DNA of 64,000 bases from Nemertoderma westbladi (GCA_032718475.1 JAUCBJ010009123.1:1-64000), one strand, 5' to 3'. Positions 20,763 to 33,361 are shown, counted from the stretch's first letter. Program-made: numbers and translations. The notes: generated by a model from the letters alone, not told the origin.

Positions 20763-21356
20763 CGCCAGACCCCCTATGGGTGTCTAGCATGGCCTGTGGA
20801 TATATGGGGTGAAGGATGAACCGGTCGGCAGTCAGGATGCCTATTCATTCTGGCTTAGAGATAAAGGACTCTGTACCCGTCTCCATTCTGTCCAGCTATC
20901 TGCCTGTCTGCACTTCCCGCAGTACAGCAGTGCCGGTACTCGTCGGGCTGTCAGGTACAGATACCGTACCTCGCGCTGACAGTCTCCCCGGCAACCCGGC
21001 CTATCTACCTGGCCGTGTAGTACCAGTATCTAGCCGGTATCTACCAGCCGGTATCTACCAACCGGTATCGCTACGTACCCATTACAGCATTACCCGCCTA
21101 CCTGGCCTACCTACCTGGCCGGGCGTCCGCCAATACATTGCCCTACCTATATACTGACTGACTGACGTACCGGTACACTTTACCTGCTTTGTGTTATATA
21201 TATACATATATATCTATATATTCCTATCGTTGTGTTCTGGTGTTGTGAACTGATATGCCCTTGCTTGAATCATATATATCAGTATATAGTAAGCCTATGT
21301 AAAGGAACTATATCTATATCGTTTTATACCGCCTCAGATACACTTCCACTCTGGCG
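20763..21356 (+). repeat. 5' LTR
   Basis: 594 bp, matching 26735-27328 without visible difference. The 3' half contains a TATATATATACATATA-like stretch near 21195 that could be the core promoter. A 113-codon open frame (20816-21157) is present identically in both LTRs and is probably fortuitous. Confidence 0.93.
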
Positions 21357-21374
21357 TGGTGGCAGCGGTCTCGG
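21357..21374 (+). other. Putative primer-binding site
   Basis: TGGTGGCAGCGGTCTCGG begins directly at the end of the 5' LTR, with the TGG complementary to a tRNA CCA end. The primer tRNA is not identified. Confidence 0.6.
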
Positions 21375-21614
21375 AAACGAATCCCAATCACAACGGTAAA
21401 CTACTTTACTCGTACGGCACCCTACCTGCCTACGGTAATAGGCCTATCGGTATCGTAAACGCGGGTACCGGATCGGTACTTGCACTGACTGACTGAAATA
21501 CTGAAATAGACCACTATACGTTGATCAAACTTCCGGTACGCATTACTTCTGTACTTACTGCCTTTGATTATCTGTGTATTTCTGAAGTTCAAATATTCTA
21601 CATTTTATATTCTG

Positions 21615-24600
21615 ATGGCTGTACATCACACACTCAAAACGCCACGGTTAAATCCACTCACAAAGACTGAATCAATCAGCTCTTTTGAAGCGTGGCGACA
21701 AACACTAGTGTACAGTTTGTCATTAGATCCCGAGTTTGCACGTTTTACTGCAGAGGGGTCCAGGTGGACTAAAGCTTCAGCTCAACACCCCACCCGAGGC
21801 CTGGTTGATGATGACCACACTGTGCCAGCTGCTCAACGACGCACAGCACTTCAGAAAGTCACAGCCCTTGAACTATTACTCGGTCAAATTGCAAATTATG
21901 CTCCGATCATTTCGCGTAACTCTATTGTACGAGCATCTACCTCACTACCAGCTATCTGGCAAGCATTACGTTTACATTTCGGATTCGAGTCATCTGGGGC
22001 TCATTTTCTCGATTTTAATTCTATTCAATTACAGCATGAAGAACGTCCAGAAGACCTCTATCAGCGCATTGTCGCCTTTGTCGACGACAACCTGCTCACT
22101 CGTGATGGAGGCATAACACACTTCAACGAAACCCCTACTTCTGATGAGGAAGTTTCCCCGTCTTTGGAGAACTTCATAGTCATTACGTGGCTTCGACTAA
22201 TCCATGAAGACCTCCCCCAACTTGTAAAGCAAAGGTACGGTACTGAGCTCCGCTCACGTACTCTTGCCACGATTAAGCAGGAGATTAGCCAAGCACTGCC
22301 TTCCCTGCTCGATGAACTTCGAGCATCTGCCGATGTCCGCACCTTCCGTACCAATGTTTCCAATAAACCACGATACAGCTTGTCACGCACATCTTCAAGT
22401 ATATCCCGTCGAGATCCACCCCGATCCCGAACTCAATTGCCACGACCAAGCAAGGTATGCCCTTTATGTCAGCAGGCCAACCGGCCAACCACTGATCACT
22501 ATTTGAGTGCTTGTCGGTACTTACCTGAACAGGATCGACAGTATTTTGTGAGAACCAGGTGCGTTGATCTATACGACTATGATGAATACTCCGAGGAAGA
22601 AATCGATCAATCAGGTGATCCCATAGGCACTGTACCTACCCCTAATGTTAACCGAGTTGCTGTTATTCGGTCACCATATCTAGATGTTATGTATGGACCA
22701 CGCCCCTTACAGCTCTTACTTGATTGTGGTGCAGAGAGTGACTTGATACGTGAGTCATTTGCCCATGAGCTAGGTCTTACTATAACACCTAGTAAACGCC
22801 AGGTTCCAGCCCTTGCCGACGGTCAATCCACTCTGCTTGTGTCTGGGGAAACCCGCTTCTGTCTAAACCGTGGCAAACTAAAGTTTGACTTCCAGGGACT
22901 GGTTATCCCCAACCTGGGGTCACCGATAATTGGTGGAATGCCTTTCCTCAGTACAAATGACGTTGGAATCCGTGCAGCCAACAACCAGATTACTTTCAGA
23001 GATGGGTCGAGTACGTCGTATGGGACTCATCCTCATAATGTAAAACATGCTCGCCATCATGATGCACCCCTCCTCCGTGCCTCTGCACGATCTGTTGTAG
23101 TATGGCCTGGCAATAGCCTGCAATTAGCTCTACCACCAGCTGTCATTGATGAGGATTCTCTGTTGTTAGCACCACACATCCCAATAGGTGATCATAATAT
23201 ACTAAAACAACAGTGGTTTTCACCCATTTTGTCCCAGCCTTGTGATGGATATGTTAGTATTATGAATACCACAACTATACCAGTGTCAATCAAACGACAC
23301 TCTCATGTGTGCACTGCTACCCCTGTTGGAGTCCTACCTGATTCTGAGTATTCCCCTGTAATGCCACATACACCCATCATACGTTCAGTAACCTCAGCTA
23401 AACAGCCAAATATTGGCGCCATTAAACTTGACCCTGACCATCTCTTAACCCAGCCACAGCGGGATGATTTGATGGCCATTATCTTACGTTATGCTTCAGT
23501 TTTCGATGCCCAGTACCCTGGCTACAATGGAGCAGTTGGACCTTTTGAGGCTGTGGTTAACATGGGCCCTACCCTACCCCCCCAACAGAAGGGCCGCATC
23601 CCACAGTATGGAAGGAATAGACTTGTAGAATTACAGGACCGCTTCGACGAATTAGAAAACCTTGGTGTCTTCTCCACCCCTGAAAGAGCTGGCATCCAAG
23701 TTGAATACCTCAGCCCGTCATTTCTTGTCACCAAACCTAGTGGAGGTACACGTTTAGTAACCGCATTCAATGAGATCGCACGTTATGCGAAGCCACAACC
23801 TTCCCTCCTACCAGACGTGAATTCAACCCTTCGAGCTGTAGGCAGATACAAATACATTGTAAAAACTGACTTAGTCAGCGCCTTTTATCAAATTCCCTTA
23901 AAACGTGAATCAATGCGATATTGTGGAGTTGTTACTCCTTTCCGAGGAGTACGGGTATACAACCGATGTGCCATGGGCATGCCGGGGTCTGAGACCGCAT
24001 TAGAAGAGCTCATGTGCCGAGTTTTTAGTGATCTCTTGATGGAAGGGGTCATTACCAAAATCGCAGATGACATCTACTGTGGGGGAGAGTCAGTTGCTGA
24101 ACTAGCAGTAAACTTCGCTGCCATGCTCGCTGCCCTGGATCGATGTAACCTCCGTCTAGCACCTCATAAAACCGTCATTTGCCCCAACTCTACAACCATT
24201 CTTGGTTGGCGTTGGACCCAAGGAGCACTCTCTGCATCCCCTCACATAGTTTCAACCCTTGCGACATGTGAAGCACCTGACAACATCCGCTCATTACGAT
24301 CCTTCATAGGCTCCTATAAGGTTCTTTCCAAGGTACTCCCTCGATGTTCTGCACTCATTGCTCCACTTGATGAACTCGTTTATGGCCAACCACGTGACCC
24401 TGTGGCATGGACTGAATCCACGTCTGCAGCCTTTCGATGTGCCCAGGCATCATTGAAAAATTGCCGCTCCATCACCATCCCTCATCCCAGTGACGAACTC
24501 TTTATCGTGACCGACGCTGCATCTAGCACTGACGGTCTTGGAGCAGTATTATATGCTCGCCGTGGCTCACGTCTTCTTCTGGGTGGGTTTTATTCAGCCA

Positions 24601-26498
24601 AACTACGAGTCCACCAGCGTATCTGGCTTCCATGTGAGTTAGAGGCACTCGCCATTGCATCCTCTGTTCACCACTTTGCACCTTACCTGACCCAGTCTTT
24701 AACATTATCACATGTGGTAACCGATAGTAAGCCGTGTGTGGAGGCATATGCCAAGTTGGTTCGTGGAGCCTACTCTGCTAGCCCTCGTCTCACGACATTC
24801 TTGTCTACCCTCAGTCAGCACCATCTCACCGTTGTCCATATTACAGGTTCCCGCAACTTACCTGCCGATTTCCAGAGCCGAAATGCGCCTACTTGCACTG
24901 ACCGTTGCTGCCAAATTTGCAACTTTGCTGATGATTTGTCTAATGAACCTGTTGTTCGTGCAGTAATGTCGACTGATACCCCAACCGATAGTATTGAGAA
25001 ACAGAATCCACGACCATTATATACAACTCGTTCTACATGGTTGCTCATGCAACAGGAGTGCACCAACCTCCGCCGTACAAAGGCGCACCTGTCACAGGGA
25101 ACCCGTCCATCCAAGAAAGAGACGACAATCCGCGATATTAAGCGCTATTTGGGTTGTGCAACTATTGCTTCTGATGGCTTACTTGTTGTTCGCCGCCCCG
25201 TTGACTTCTCTGCCCCCCGGGAACTCATTATTGTCCCACGTCATGCTTTAGCTGGCCTACTCATGTCTTTGCACCTTGAGTTAGGACACCCATCTAAGTC
25301 ACAACTCCGACAGTCAGTAATGCGTTATTTCTACGCCCTTGACATGGACCGTGCCATAGAGGCAACTACCACTGGGTGTACCCAATGTACTGCCCTTCAA
25401 TCGGCCCCTCCTCGTGTTTTGCCACAGACATCTGAGGATCCTCCTGCTGTCATAGGCATCTCTCTCGCTGCTGACATTATCAAGCGTCACCGCCAATTGA
25501 TACTACTTGTACGAGAAACTATTTCATCCTATACGACAGCATCTATTATACCCGACGAACGTCACACTACAATACGCGATGCTCTCCTTGCTTTATGTGT
25601 CGGGTTATGTCCCTTAGCTGCCCCACATACGGTTATTCGGACTGATCCAGCACCAGGATTTAGAGCCCTTGTAAACGACAATGTACTCACATCCCATAAT
25701 TTACGCATTGAGTTAGGGAGACCGAAAAACATCAATAAAAACCCAGTGGCTGAGCATGCCATCCGTGAGTTAGAAGAAGAACTTGTAAAGCTCCACCCAT
25801 CTGGTGGACCCTATTCAGCCGTGTCTATCGCCCTAGCTGTATCCCGTCTAAATGCCCGTATCAGGTCTCCTGGCATATCTGCACGTGAAATGTTCCATCA
25901 ACGAGACCAATACACTGGTGAGCAACTTCCGATTGTTGACAGCCAGTTAATCGCCAATCAACACCAGTCACGCTTGGCAAACCACTTGTCCAGTGCACAA
26001 TCTAAGGTGCCTTGTCCTAAGAAACCAAATCAATCTCCACCAATTTCTGTTGGTGACCTTGTATATTTGTACAGAGACCCTCCTAACCTACATACTCGCC
26101 CACGTTATATCGTGTCTACCGCAGACATTGATTGGCTTAGTGTACGAAAGTTTACTGGTTCTCAATTACGGGCACAAGCCTACCGCGTGCCACGTACGGA
26201 GTGCGTCCTTGTCCCACATCGTATCCCACACGAGCATGCCTATAACCATGCTACACATTCATCCGATGATGAGGTTGAACTCAGTCCAGGCATCACTGTA
26301 GAGGTTCCACCTTCCAAGTCACCAACCCAGAACATGACCCATGTTGATGAGCCAGAACCAGAACCCACAGCGCCCATTCGTAATTATGGTGATCCTCTGT
26401 TAATCAGCCCAAGTAAACAGGCAGATCTGCCAAATACACCAGAGGCTGTGACTCGACCCCGGCGACAGCGTAAACCCCCGGATTATTATGGCTACTAG
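21615..26498 (+). CDS. Gag-Pol polyprotein of LTR retrotransposon
   Basis: 1,627 residues from the ATG at 21615; an in-frame TTG at 21564 is not used here. Residues ~1-280 are gag-like. A CCHC cluster at ~282-300 has spacing C-X2-C-X9-H-X4-C, longer than the usual retroviral knuckle. The aspartic protease has DCGAESD (~370) and a distal IIGGMPFL. In the RT, the first Asp is in KTDLVSAFYQIPL (D752), and the active site reads IADD (816-819) where most families have YxDD. RNase H starts at TDAASSTDG (D967). The integrase has an HHCC zinc domain (H1220, H1225, C1255, C1258) and a DDE core D1287-D1344-E1380, with exactly 35 residues between the last two. The tail is basic (RPRRQRKPP). No stop or frameshift separates gag from pol. 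The gypsy-versus-BEL assignment is moderate. Confidence 0.93.
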   Translation: MAVHHTLKTPRLNPLTKTESISSFEAWRQTLVYSLSLDPEFARFTAEGSRWTKASAQHPTRGLVDDDHTVPAAQRRTALQKVTALELLLGQIANYAPIISRNSIVRASTSLPAIWQALRLHFGFESSGAHFLDFNSIQLQHEERPEDLYQRIVAFVDDNLLTRDGGITHFNETPTSDEEVSPSLENFIVITWLRLIHEDLPQLVKQRYGTELRSRTLATIKQEISQALPSLLDELRASADVRTFRTNVSNKPRYSLSRTSSSISRRDPPRSRTQLPRPSKVCPLCQQANRPTTDHYLSACRYLPEQDRQYFVRTRCVDLYDYDEYSEEEIDQSGDPIGTVPTPNVNRVAVIRSPYLDVMYGPRPLQLLLDCGAESDLIRESFAHELGLTITPSKRQVPALADGQSTLLVSGETRFCLNRGKLKFDFQGLVIPNLGSPIIGGMPFLSTNDVGIRAANNQITFRDGSSTSYGTHPHNVKHARHHDAPLLRASARSVVVWPGNSLQLALPPAVIDEDSLLLAPHIPIGDHNILKQQWFSPILSQPCDGYVSIMNTTTIPVSIKRHSHVCTATPVGVLPDSEYSPVMPHTPIIRSVTSAKQPNIGAIKLDPDHLLTQPQRDDLMAIILRYASVFDAQYPGYNGAVGPFEAVVNMGPTLPPQQKGRIPQYGRNRLVELQDRFDELENLGVFSTPERAGIQVEYLSPSFLVTKPSGGTRLVTAFNEIARYAKPQPSLLPDVNSTLRAVGRYKYIVKTDLVSAFYQIPLKRESMRYCGVVTPFRGVRVYNRCAMGMPGSETALEELMCRVFSDLLMEGVITKIADDIYCGGESVAELAVNFAAMLAALDRCNLRLAPHKTVICPNSTTILGWRWTQGALSASPHIVSTLATCEAPDNIRSLRSFIGSYKVLSKVLPRCSALIAPLDELVYGQPRDPVAWTESTSAAFRCAQASLKNCRSITIPHPSDELFIVTDAASSTDGLGAVLYARRGSRLLLGGFYSAKLRVHQRIWLPCELEALAIASSVHHFAPYLTQSLTLSHVVTDSKPCVEAYAKLVRGAYSASPRLTTFLSTLSQHHLTVVHITGSRNLPADFQSRNAPTCTDRCCQICNFADDLSNEPVVRAVMSTDTPTDSIEKQNPRPLYTTRSTWLLMQQECTNLRRTKAHLSQGTRPSKKETTIRDIKRYLGCATIASDGLLVVRRPVDFSAPRELIIVPRHALAGLLMSLHLELGHPSKSQLRQSVMRYFYALDMDRAIEATTTGCTQCTALQSAPPRVLPQTSEDPPAVIGISLAADIIKRHRQLILLVRETISSYTTASIIPDERHTTIRDALLALCVGLCPLAAPHTVIRTDPAPGFRALVNDNVLTSHNLRIELGRPKNINKNPVAEHAIRELEEELVKLHPSGGPYSAVSIALAVSRLNARIRSPGISAREMFHQRDQYTGEQLPIVDSQLIANQHQSRLANHLSSAQSKVPCPKKPNQSPPISVGDLVYLYRDPPNLHTRPRYIVSTADIDWLSVRKFTGSQLRAQAYRVPRTECVLVPHRIPHEHAYNHATHSSDDEVELSPGITVEVPPSKSPTQNMTHVDEPEPEPTAPIRNYGDPLLISPSKQADLPNTPEAVTRPRRQRKPPDYYGY

Positions 26499-26714
26499 GA
26501 CACTAATGCACCAACGGTTAATTGTCTACCTGAAGGCCCTTTTGTATCTTTCTAAACTAACACGCGAAGTATATAACTGTCCGTATATGAAGCCATCCGT
26601 ATAGTCAACGTTTGTTTGTTATATATTGTGTCTCACCTTGGAAACTGAAAGATTGATATAATAGATATAATATCCATTTTGTAGAATGCGTATGGTGATA
26701 CATTTACAGACTAT

Positions 26715-26731
26715 AAAGGGAAAGAAAGAGA
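26715..26731 (+). other. Polypurine tract
   Basis: AAAGGGAAAGAAAGAGA is a 17-nt all-purine run three bases before the 3' LTR, the expected plus-strand primer position in LTR elements. Confidence 0.75.
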
Positions 26732-26734
26732 TTG

Positions 26735-27328
26735 CGCCAGACCCCCTATGGGTGTCTAGCATGGCCTGTGGATATATGGGGTGAAGGATGAACCGGTCGG
26801 CAGTCAGGATGCCTATTCATTCTGGCTTAGAGATAAAGGACTCTGTACCCGTCTCCATTCTGTCCAGCTATCTGCCTGTCTGCACTTCCCGCAGTACAGC
26901 AGTGCCGGTACTCGTCGGGCTGTCAGGTACAGATACCGTACCTCGCGCTGACAGTCTCCCCGGCAACCCGGCCTATCTACCTGGCCGTGTAGTACCAGTA
27001 TCTAGCCGGTATCTACCAGCCGGTATCTACCAACCGGTATCGCTACGTACCCATTACAGCATTACCCGCCTACCTGGCCTACCTACCTGGCCGGGCGTCC
27101 GCCAATACATTGCCCTACCTATATACTGACTGACTGACGTACCGGTACACTTTACCTGCTTTGTGTTATATATATACATATATATCTATATATTCCTATC
27201 GTTGTGTTCTGGTGTTGTGAACTGATATGCCCTTGCTTGAATCATATATATCAGTATATAGTAAGCCTATGTAAAGGAACTATATCTATATCGTTTTATA
27301 CCGCCTCAGATACACTTCCACTCTGGCG
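26735..27328 (+). repeat. 3' LTR
   Basis: 594 bp, the same as the 5' LTR throughout as far as I could compare. It ends CTGGCG and is followed by ATGAATAAACT, where the 29-bp minisatellite resumes in mid-unit. Confidence 0.93.
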
Positions 27329-30300
27329 ATGAATAAACTATAAAATATATTTTCTGTATGAATATACTATAAAATATATTTTCTGTACGAATATACTACC
27401 GGTATAAAATATATTTTCTGTATGAATATACTATAAAATATATTTTCTGTATGAATATACTATAAAATATATTTTCTGTATGAATATACTATAAAATATA
27501 TTTTCTGTACGAATATACTATAAAATATATTTTCTGTACGAATATACTATAAAATATATTTTCTGTATGAATATACTATAAAATATATTTTCTGTATGAA
27601 TATACTATAAAATATATTTTCTGTATGAATATACTATAAAATATATTTTCTGTATGAATATACTATAAAATATATTTTCTGTATGAATATACTATAAAAT
27701 ATATTTTCTGTATGAATATACTATAAAATATATTTTCTGTATGAATATACTATAAAATATATTTTCTGTACGAATATACTATAAAATATATTTTCTGTAC
27801 GAATATACTATAAAATATATTTTCTGTATGAATATACTATAAAATATATTTTCTGTATGAATATACTATAAAATATATTTTCTGTATGAATATACTATAA
27901 AATATATTTTCTGTACGAATATACTATAAAATATATTTTCTGTACGAATATACTATAAAATATATTTTCTGTATGAATATACTATAAAATATATTTTCTG
28001 TATGAATATACTATAAAATATATTTTCTGTACGAATATACTATAAAATATATTTTCTGTACGAATATACTATAAAATATATTTTCTGTACGAATATACTA
28101 TAAAATATATTTTCTGTACGAATATACTATAAAATATATTTTCTGTACGAATATACTATAAAATATATTTTCTGTATGAATATACTATAAAATATATTTT
28201 CTGTATGAATATACTATAAAATATATTTTCTGTATGAATATACTATAAAATATATTTTCTGTATGAATATACTATAAAATATATTTTCTGTATCGAATAT
28301 ACTATAAAATATATTTTCTGTACGAATATACTATAAAATATATTTTCTGTATGAATATACTATAAAATATATTTTCTGTATGAATATACTATAAAATATA
28401 TTTTCTGTATGAATATACTATAAAATATATTTTCTGTATGAATATACTATAAAATATATTTTCTGTATGAATATACTATAAAATATATTTTCTGTACGAA
28501 TATACTATAAAATATATTTTCTGTATGAATATACTATAAAATATATTTTCTGTATGAATATACTATAAAATATATTTTCTGTACGAATATACTATAAAAT
28601 ATATTTTCTGTATGAATATACTATAAAATATATTTTCTGTATGAATATACTATAAAATATATTTTCTGTATGAATATACTATAAAATATATTTTCTGTAT
28701 GAATATACTATAAAATATATTTTCTGTATGAATATACTATAAAATATATTTTCTGTATGAATATACTATAAAATATATTTTCTGTATGAATATACTATAA
28801 AATATATTTTCTGTACGAATATACTACGGTATAAAATATATTTTCTGTATGAATATACTATAAAATATATTTTCTGTATGAATATACTATAAAATATATT
28901 TTCTGTATGAATATACTATAAAATATATTTTCTGTACGAATATACTATAAAATATATTTTCTGTATGAATATACTATAAAATATATTTTCTGTATGAATA
29001 TACTATAAAATATATTTTCTGTATGAATATACTATAAAATATATTTTCTGTATGAATATACTATAAAATATATTTTCTGTATGAATATACTATAAAATAT
29101 ATTTTCTGTACGAATATACTATAAAATATATTTTCTGTATGAATATACTATAAAATATATTTTCTGTACGAATATACTATAAAATATATTTTCTGTACGA
29201 ATATACTATAAAATATATTTTCTGTATGAATATACTATAAAATATATTTTCTGTATGAATATACTATAAAATATATTTTCTGTATGAATATACTATAAAA
29301 TATATTTTCTGTATGAATATACTATAAAATATATTTTCTGTATGAATATACTATAAAATATATTTTCTGTACGAATATACTATAAAATATATTTTCTGTA
29401 TGAATATACTATAAAATATATTTTCTGTATGAATATACTATAAAATATATTTTCTGTATGAATATACTATAAAATATATTTTCTGTATGAATATACTATA
29501 AAATATATTTTCTGTACGAATATACTATAAAATATATTTTCTGTACGAATATACTATAAAATATATTTTCTGTATGAATATACTATAAAATATATTTTCT
29601 GTACGAATATACTATAAAATATATTTTCTGTATGAATATACTATAAAATATATTTTCTGTACGAATATACTATAAAATATATTTTCTGTACGAATATACT
29701 ACTGTATAAAATATATTTTCTGTATGAATATACTATAAAATATATTTTCTGTATCGAATATACTATAAAATATATTTTCTGTATGAATATACTATAAAAT
29801 ATATTTTCTGTATGAATATACTATAAAATATATTTTCTGTATGAATATACTATAAAATATATTTTCTGTATGAATATACTATAAAATATATTTTCTGTAT
29901 GAATATACTATAAAATATATTTTCTGTATGAATATACTATAAAATATATTTTCTGTATGAATATACTATAAAATATATTTTCTGTATGAATATACTATAA
30001 AATATATTTTCTGTATGAATATACTATAAAATATATTTTCTGTATGAATATACTATAAAATATATTTTCTGTATGAATATACTATAAAATATATTTTCTG
30101 TACGAATATACTATAAAATATATTTTCTGTACGAATATACTATAAAATATATTTTCTGTATGAATATACTATAAAATATATTTTCTGTATGAATATACTA
30201 TAAAATATATTTTCTGTATGAATATACTATAAAATATATTTTCTGTATGAATATACTATAAAATATATTTTCTGTATGAATATACTATAAAATATATTTT

Positions 30301-33212
30301 CTGTATGAATATACTATAAAATATATTTTCTGTATGAATATACTATAAAATATATTTTCTGTACGAATATACTATAAAATATATTTTCTGTACGAATATA
30401 CTATAAAATATATTTTCTGTATGAATATACTATAAAATATATTTTCTGTATGAATATACTATAAAATATATTTTCTGTACGAATATACTATAAAATATAT
30501 TTTCTGTACGAATATACTATAAAATATATTTTCTGTATTCGAATATACTATAAAATATATTTTCTGTATGAATATACTATAAAATATATTTTCTGTACGA
30601 ATATACTATAACATATATTTTCTGTACGAATATACTATAAAATATATTTTCTGTATGAATATACTATAAAATATATTTTCTGTATGAATATACTATAAAA
30701 TATATTTTCTGTATGAATATACTATAAAATATATTTTCTGTATGAATATACTATAAAATATATTTTCTGTATGAATATACTATAAAATATATTTTCTGTA
30801 TGAATATACTATAAAATATATTTTTCTGTATGAATATACTATAAAATATATTTTCTGTATGAATATACTATAAAATATATTTTCTGTATGAATATACTAT
30901 AAAATATATTTTCTGTATGAATAAACTATAAAATATATTTTCTGTATGAATATACTATAAAATATATTTTCTGTACGAATATACTACCGTAAAATATATT
31001 TTCTGTATGAATATACTATAAAATATATTTTCTGTATGAATATACTATAAAATATATTTTCTGTATGAATATACTATAAAATATATTTTCTGTATGAATA
31101 TACTATAAAATATATTTTCTGTATGAATATACTATAAAATATATTTTCTGTATGAATATACTATAAAATATATTTTCTGTATGAATATACTATAAAATAT
31201 ATTTTCTGTATGAATATACTATAAAATATATTTTCTGAATATACTATAAAATATATTTTCTGTACGAATATACTATAAAATATATTTTCTGTACGAATAT
31301 ACTATAAAATATATTTTCTGTATGAATATACTATAAAATATATTTTCTGTATGAATATACTATAAAATATATTTTCTGTACGAATATACTATAAAATATA
31401 TTTTCTGTACGAATATACTATAAAATATATTTTCTGTATTCGAATATACTATAAAATATATTTTCTGTATGAATATACTATAAAATATATTTTCTGTACG
31501 AATATACTATAAAATATATTTTCTGTATGAATATACTATAAAATATATTTTCTGTATGAATATACTATAAAATATATTTTCTGTATGAATATACTATAAA
31601 ATATATTTTCTGTATGAATATACTATAAAATATATTTTCTGTACGAATATACTATAAAATATATTTTCTGTATGAATATCCTATAAAATATATTTTCTGT
31701 ATGAATATACTATAAAATATATTTTCTGTATGAATATACTATAAAATATATTTTCTGTATGAATATACTATAAAATATATTTTCTGTATGAATATACTAT
31801 AAAATATATTTTCTGTACGAATATACTATAAAATATATTTTCTGTATGAATATCCTATAAAATATATTTTCTGTATGAATATACTATAAAATATATTTTC
31901 TGTATGAATATACTATAAAATATATTTTCTGTATGAATATACTATAAAATATATTTTCTGTACGAATATACTATAAAATATATTTTCTGTATGAATATAC
32001 TATAAAATATATTTTCTGTACGAATATACTATAAAATATATTTTCTGTACGAATATACTATAAAATATATTTTCTGTATGAATATACTATAAAATATATT
32101 TTCTGTATTCGAATATACTATAAAATATATTTTCTGTATGAATATACTATAAAATATATTTTCTGTATTCGAATATACTATAAAATATATTTTCTGTATG
32201 AATATACTATAAAATATATTTTCTGTACGAATTGACTATAAAATATATTTTCTGTACGAATATACTATAAAATATATTTTCTGTATGAATATACTATAAA
32301 ATATATTTTCTGTATGAATATACTATAAAATATATTTTCTGTATGAATATACTATAAAATATATTTTCTGTATGAATATACTATAAAATATATTATCTGT
32401 ACGAATATACTATAAAATATATTTTCTGTATGAATATACTATAAAATATATTTTCTGTATGAATATACTATAAAATATATTTTCTGTATGAATATACTAT
32501 AAAATATATTTTCTGTATGAATATACTATAAAATATATTTTCTGTATGAATATACTATAAAATATATTTTCTGTATGAATATACTATAAAATATATTTTC
32601 TGTATGAATAAACTATAAAATATATTTTCTGTACGAATATACTATAAAATATATTTTCTGTATGAATATACTATAAAATATATTTTCTGTATGAATATAC
32701 TATAAAATATATTTTCTGTACGAATATACTATAAAATATATTTTCTGTATTCGAATATACTATAAAATATATTTTCTGTATGAATATACTATAAAATATA
32801 TTTTCTGTATGAATATACTATAAAATATATTTTCTGTACGAATATACTATAAAATATATTTTCTGTACGAATATACTATAAAATATATTTTCTGTACGAA
32901 TATACTATAAAATATATTTTCTGTACGAATATACTATAAAATATATTTTCTGTATGAATATACTATAAAATATATTTTCTGTATGAATATACTATAAAAT
33001 ATATTTTCTGTATGAATATACTATAAAATATATTTTCTGTATGAATATACTATAAAATATATTTTCTGTATGAATATACTATAAAATATATTTTCTGTAT
33101 GAATATACTATAAAATATATTTTCTGTATGAATATACTATAAAATATATTTTCTGTATGAATATACTATAAAATATATTTTCTGTATGAATATACTATAA
33201 AATATATTTTCT
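27329..33212. repeat. 29-bp AT-rich minisatellite, right part
   Basis: About 200 copies, nearly all exactly 29 bp. Units differ mainly by TATG versus TACG at one dinucleotide. Rare marker units recur: TATTCG (e.g. 30538, 31438, 32107, 32167), ATAAAC (27332, 30924, 32610) and ACTACCGGT-type (27397) with shortened relatives (28826, 29699, 30986). The array ends TATTTTCTAGAATCCC, passing into unique sequence shared with copy B of the duplication. Confidence 0.97.
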
Positions 33213-33361
33213 AGAATCCCGTATCAGAGCAATTTCTACGAAAAGAGTAAAATTATCGGAAGTAATGGTATATTATACGACATTTATTTAAAATTATACG
33301 GAAATTATTTCAGCTAGTTTTCGTAGCAATATTCGAAAATAACAATAAACTGATATTATTC
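33213..33361. repeat. Segmental duplication, copy A distal flank
   Basis: Starts GAATCCCGTATCAGAGCAAT and continues through TTCGTAGCAATATTCGAAAA. It is colinear with 34887-35035 of copy B (GAATCCCTTATCAGAGCAAT ... TCCGTAGCAATATGCGAAAA). Non-coding. Confidence 0.75.

Larger units (their letters stand above)
20763..27328 (+). mobile_element. Complete LTR retrotransposon, divergent Ty3/gypsy-like
   Basis: A 6,566-bp element with two 594-bp LTRs that look identical by eye, a primer-binding-type TGG right after the 5' LTR, one gag-pol ORF and a polypurine tract before the 3' LTR. Domain order is gag, protease, RT, RNase H, integrase, as in Ty3/gypsy and BEL; the RT looks closer to gypsy. The ends form a 6-bp inverted repeat CGCCAG/CTGGCG flanked by ATG on both sides, which may be a 3-bp target duplication. 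Both LTRs are also preceded by TG, so a TGCGCCAG start is an alternative. It is inserted inside the 29-bp minisatellite. Identical LTRs and an intact ORF suggest a recent insertion. Confidence 0.93.

Noticed and set aside
20816-21157. 113-codon frame identical in both LTRs
   Set aside because: Identity follows from LTR identity; the composition is low-complexity and has no recognisable domain.
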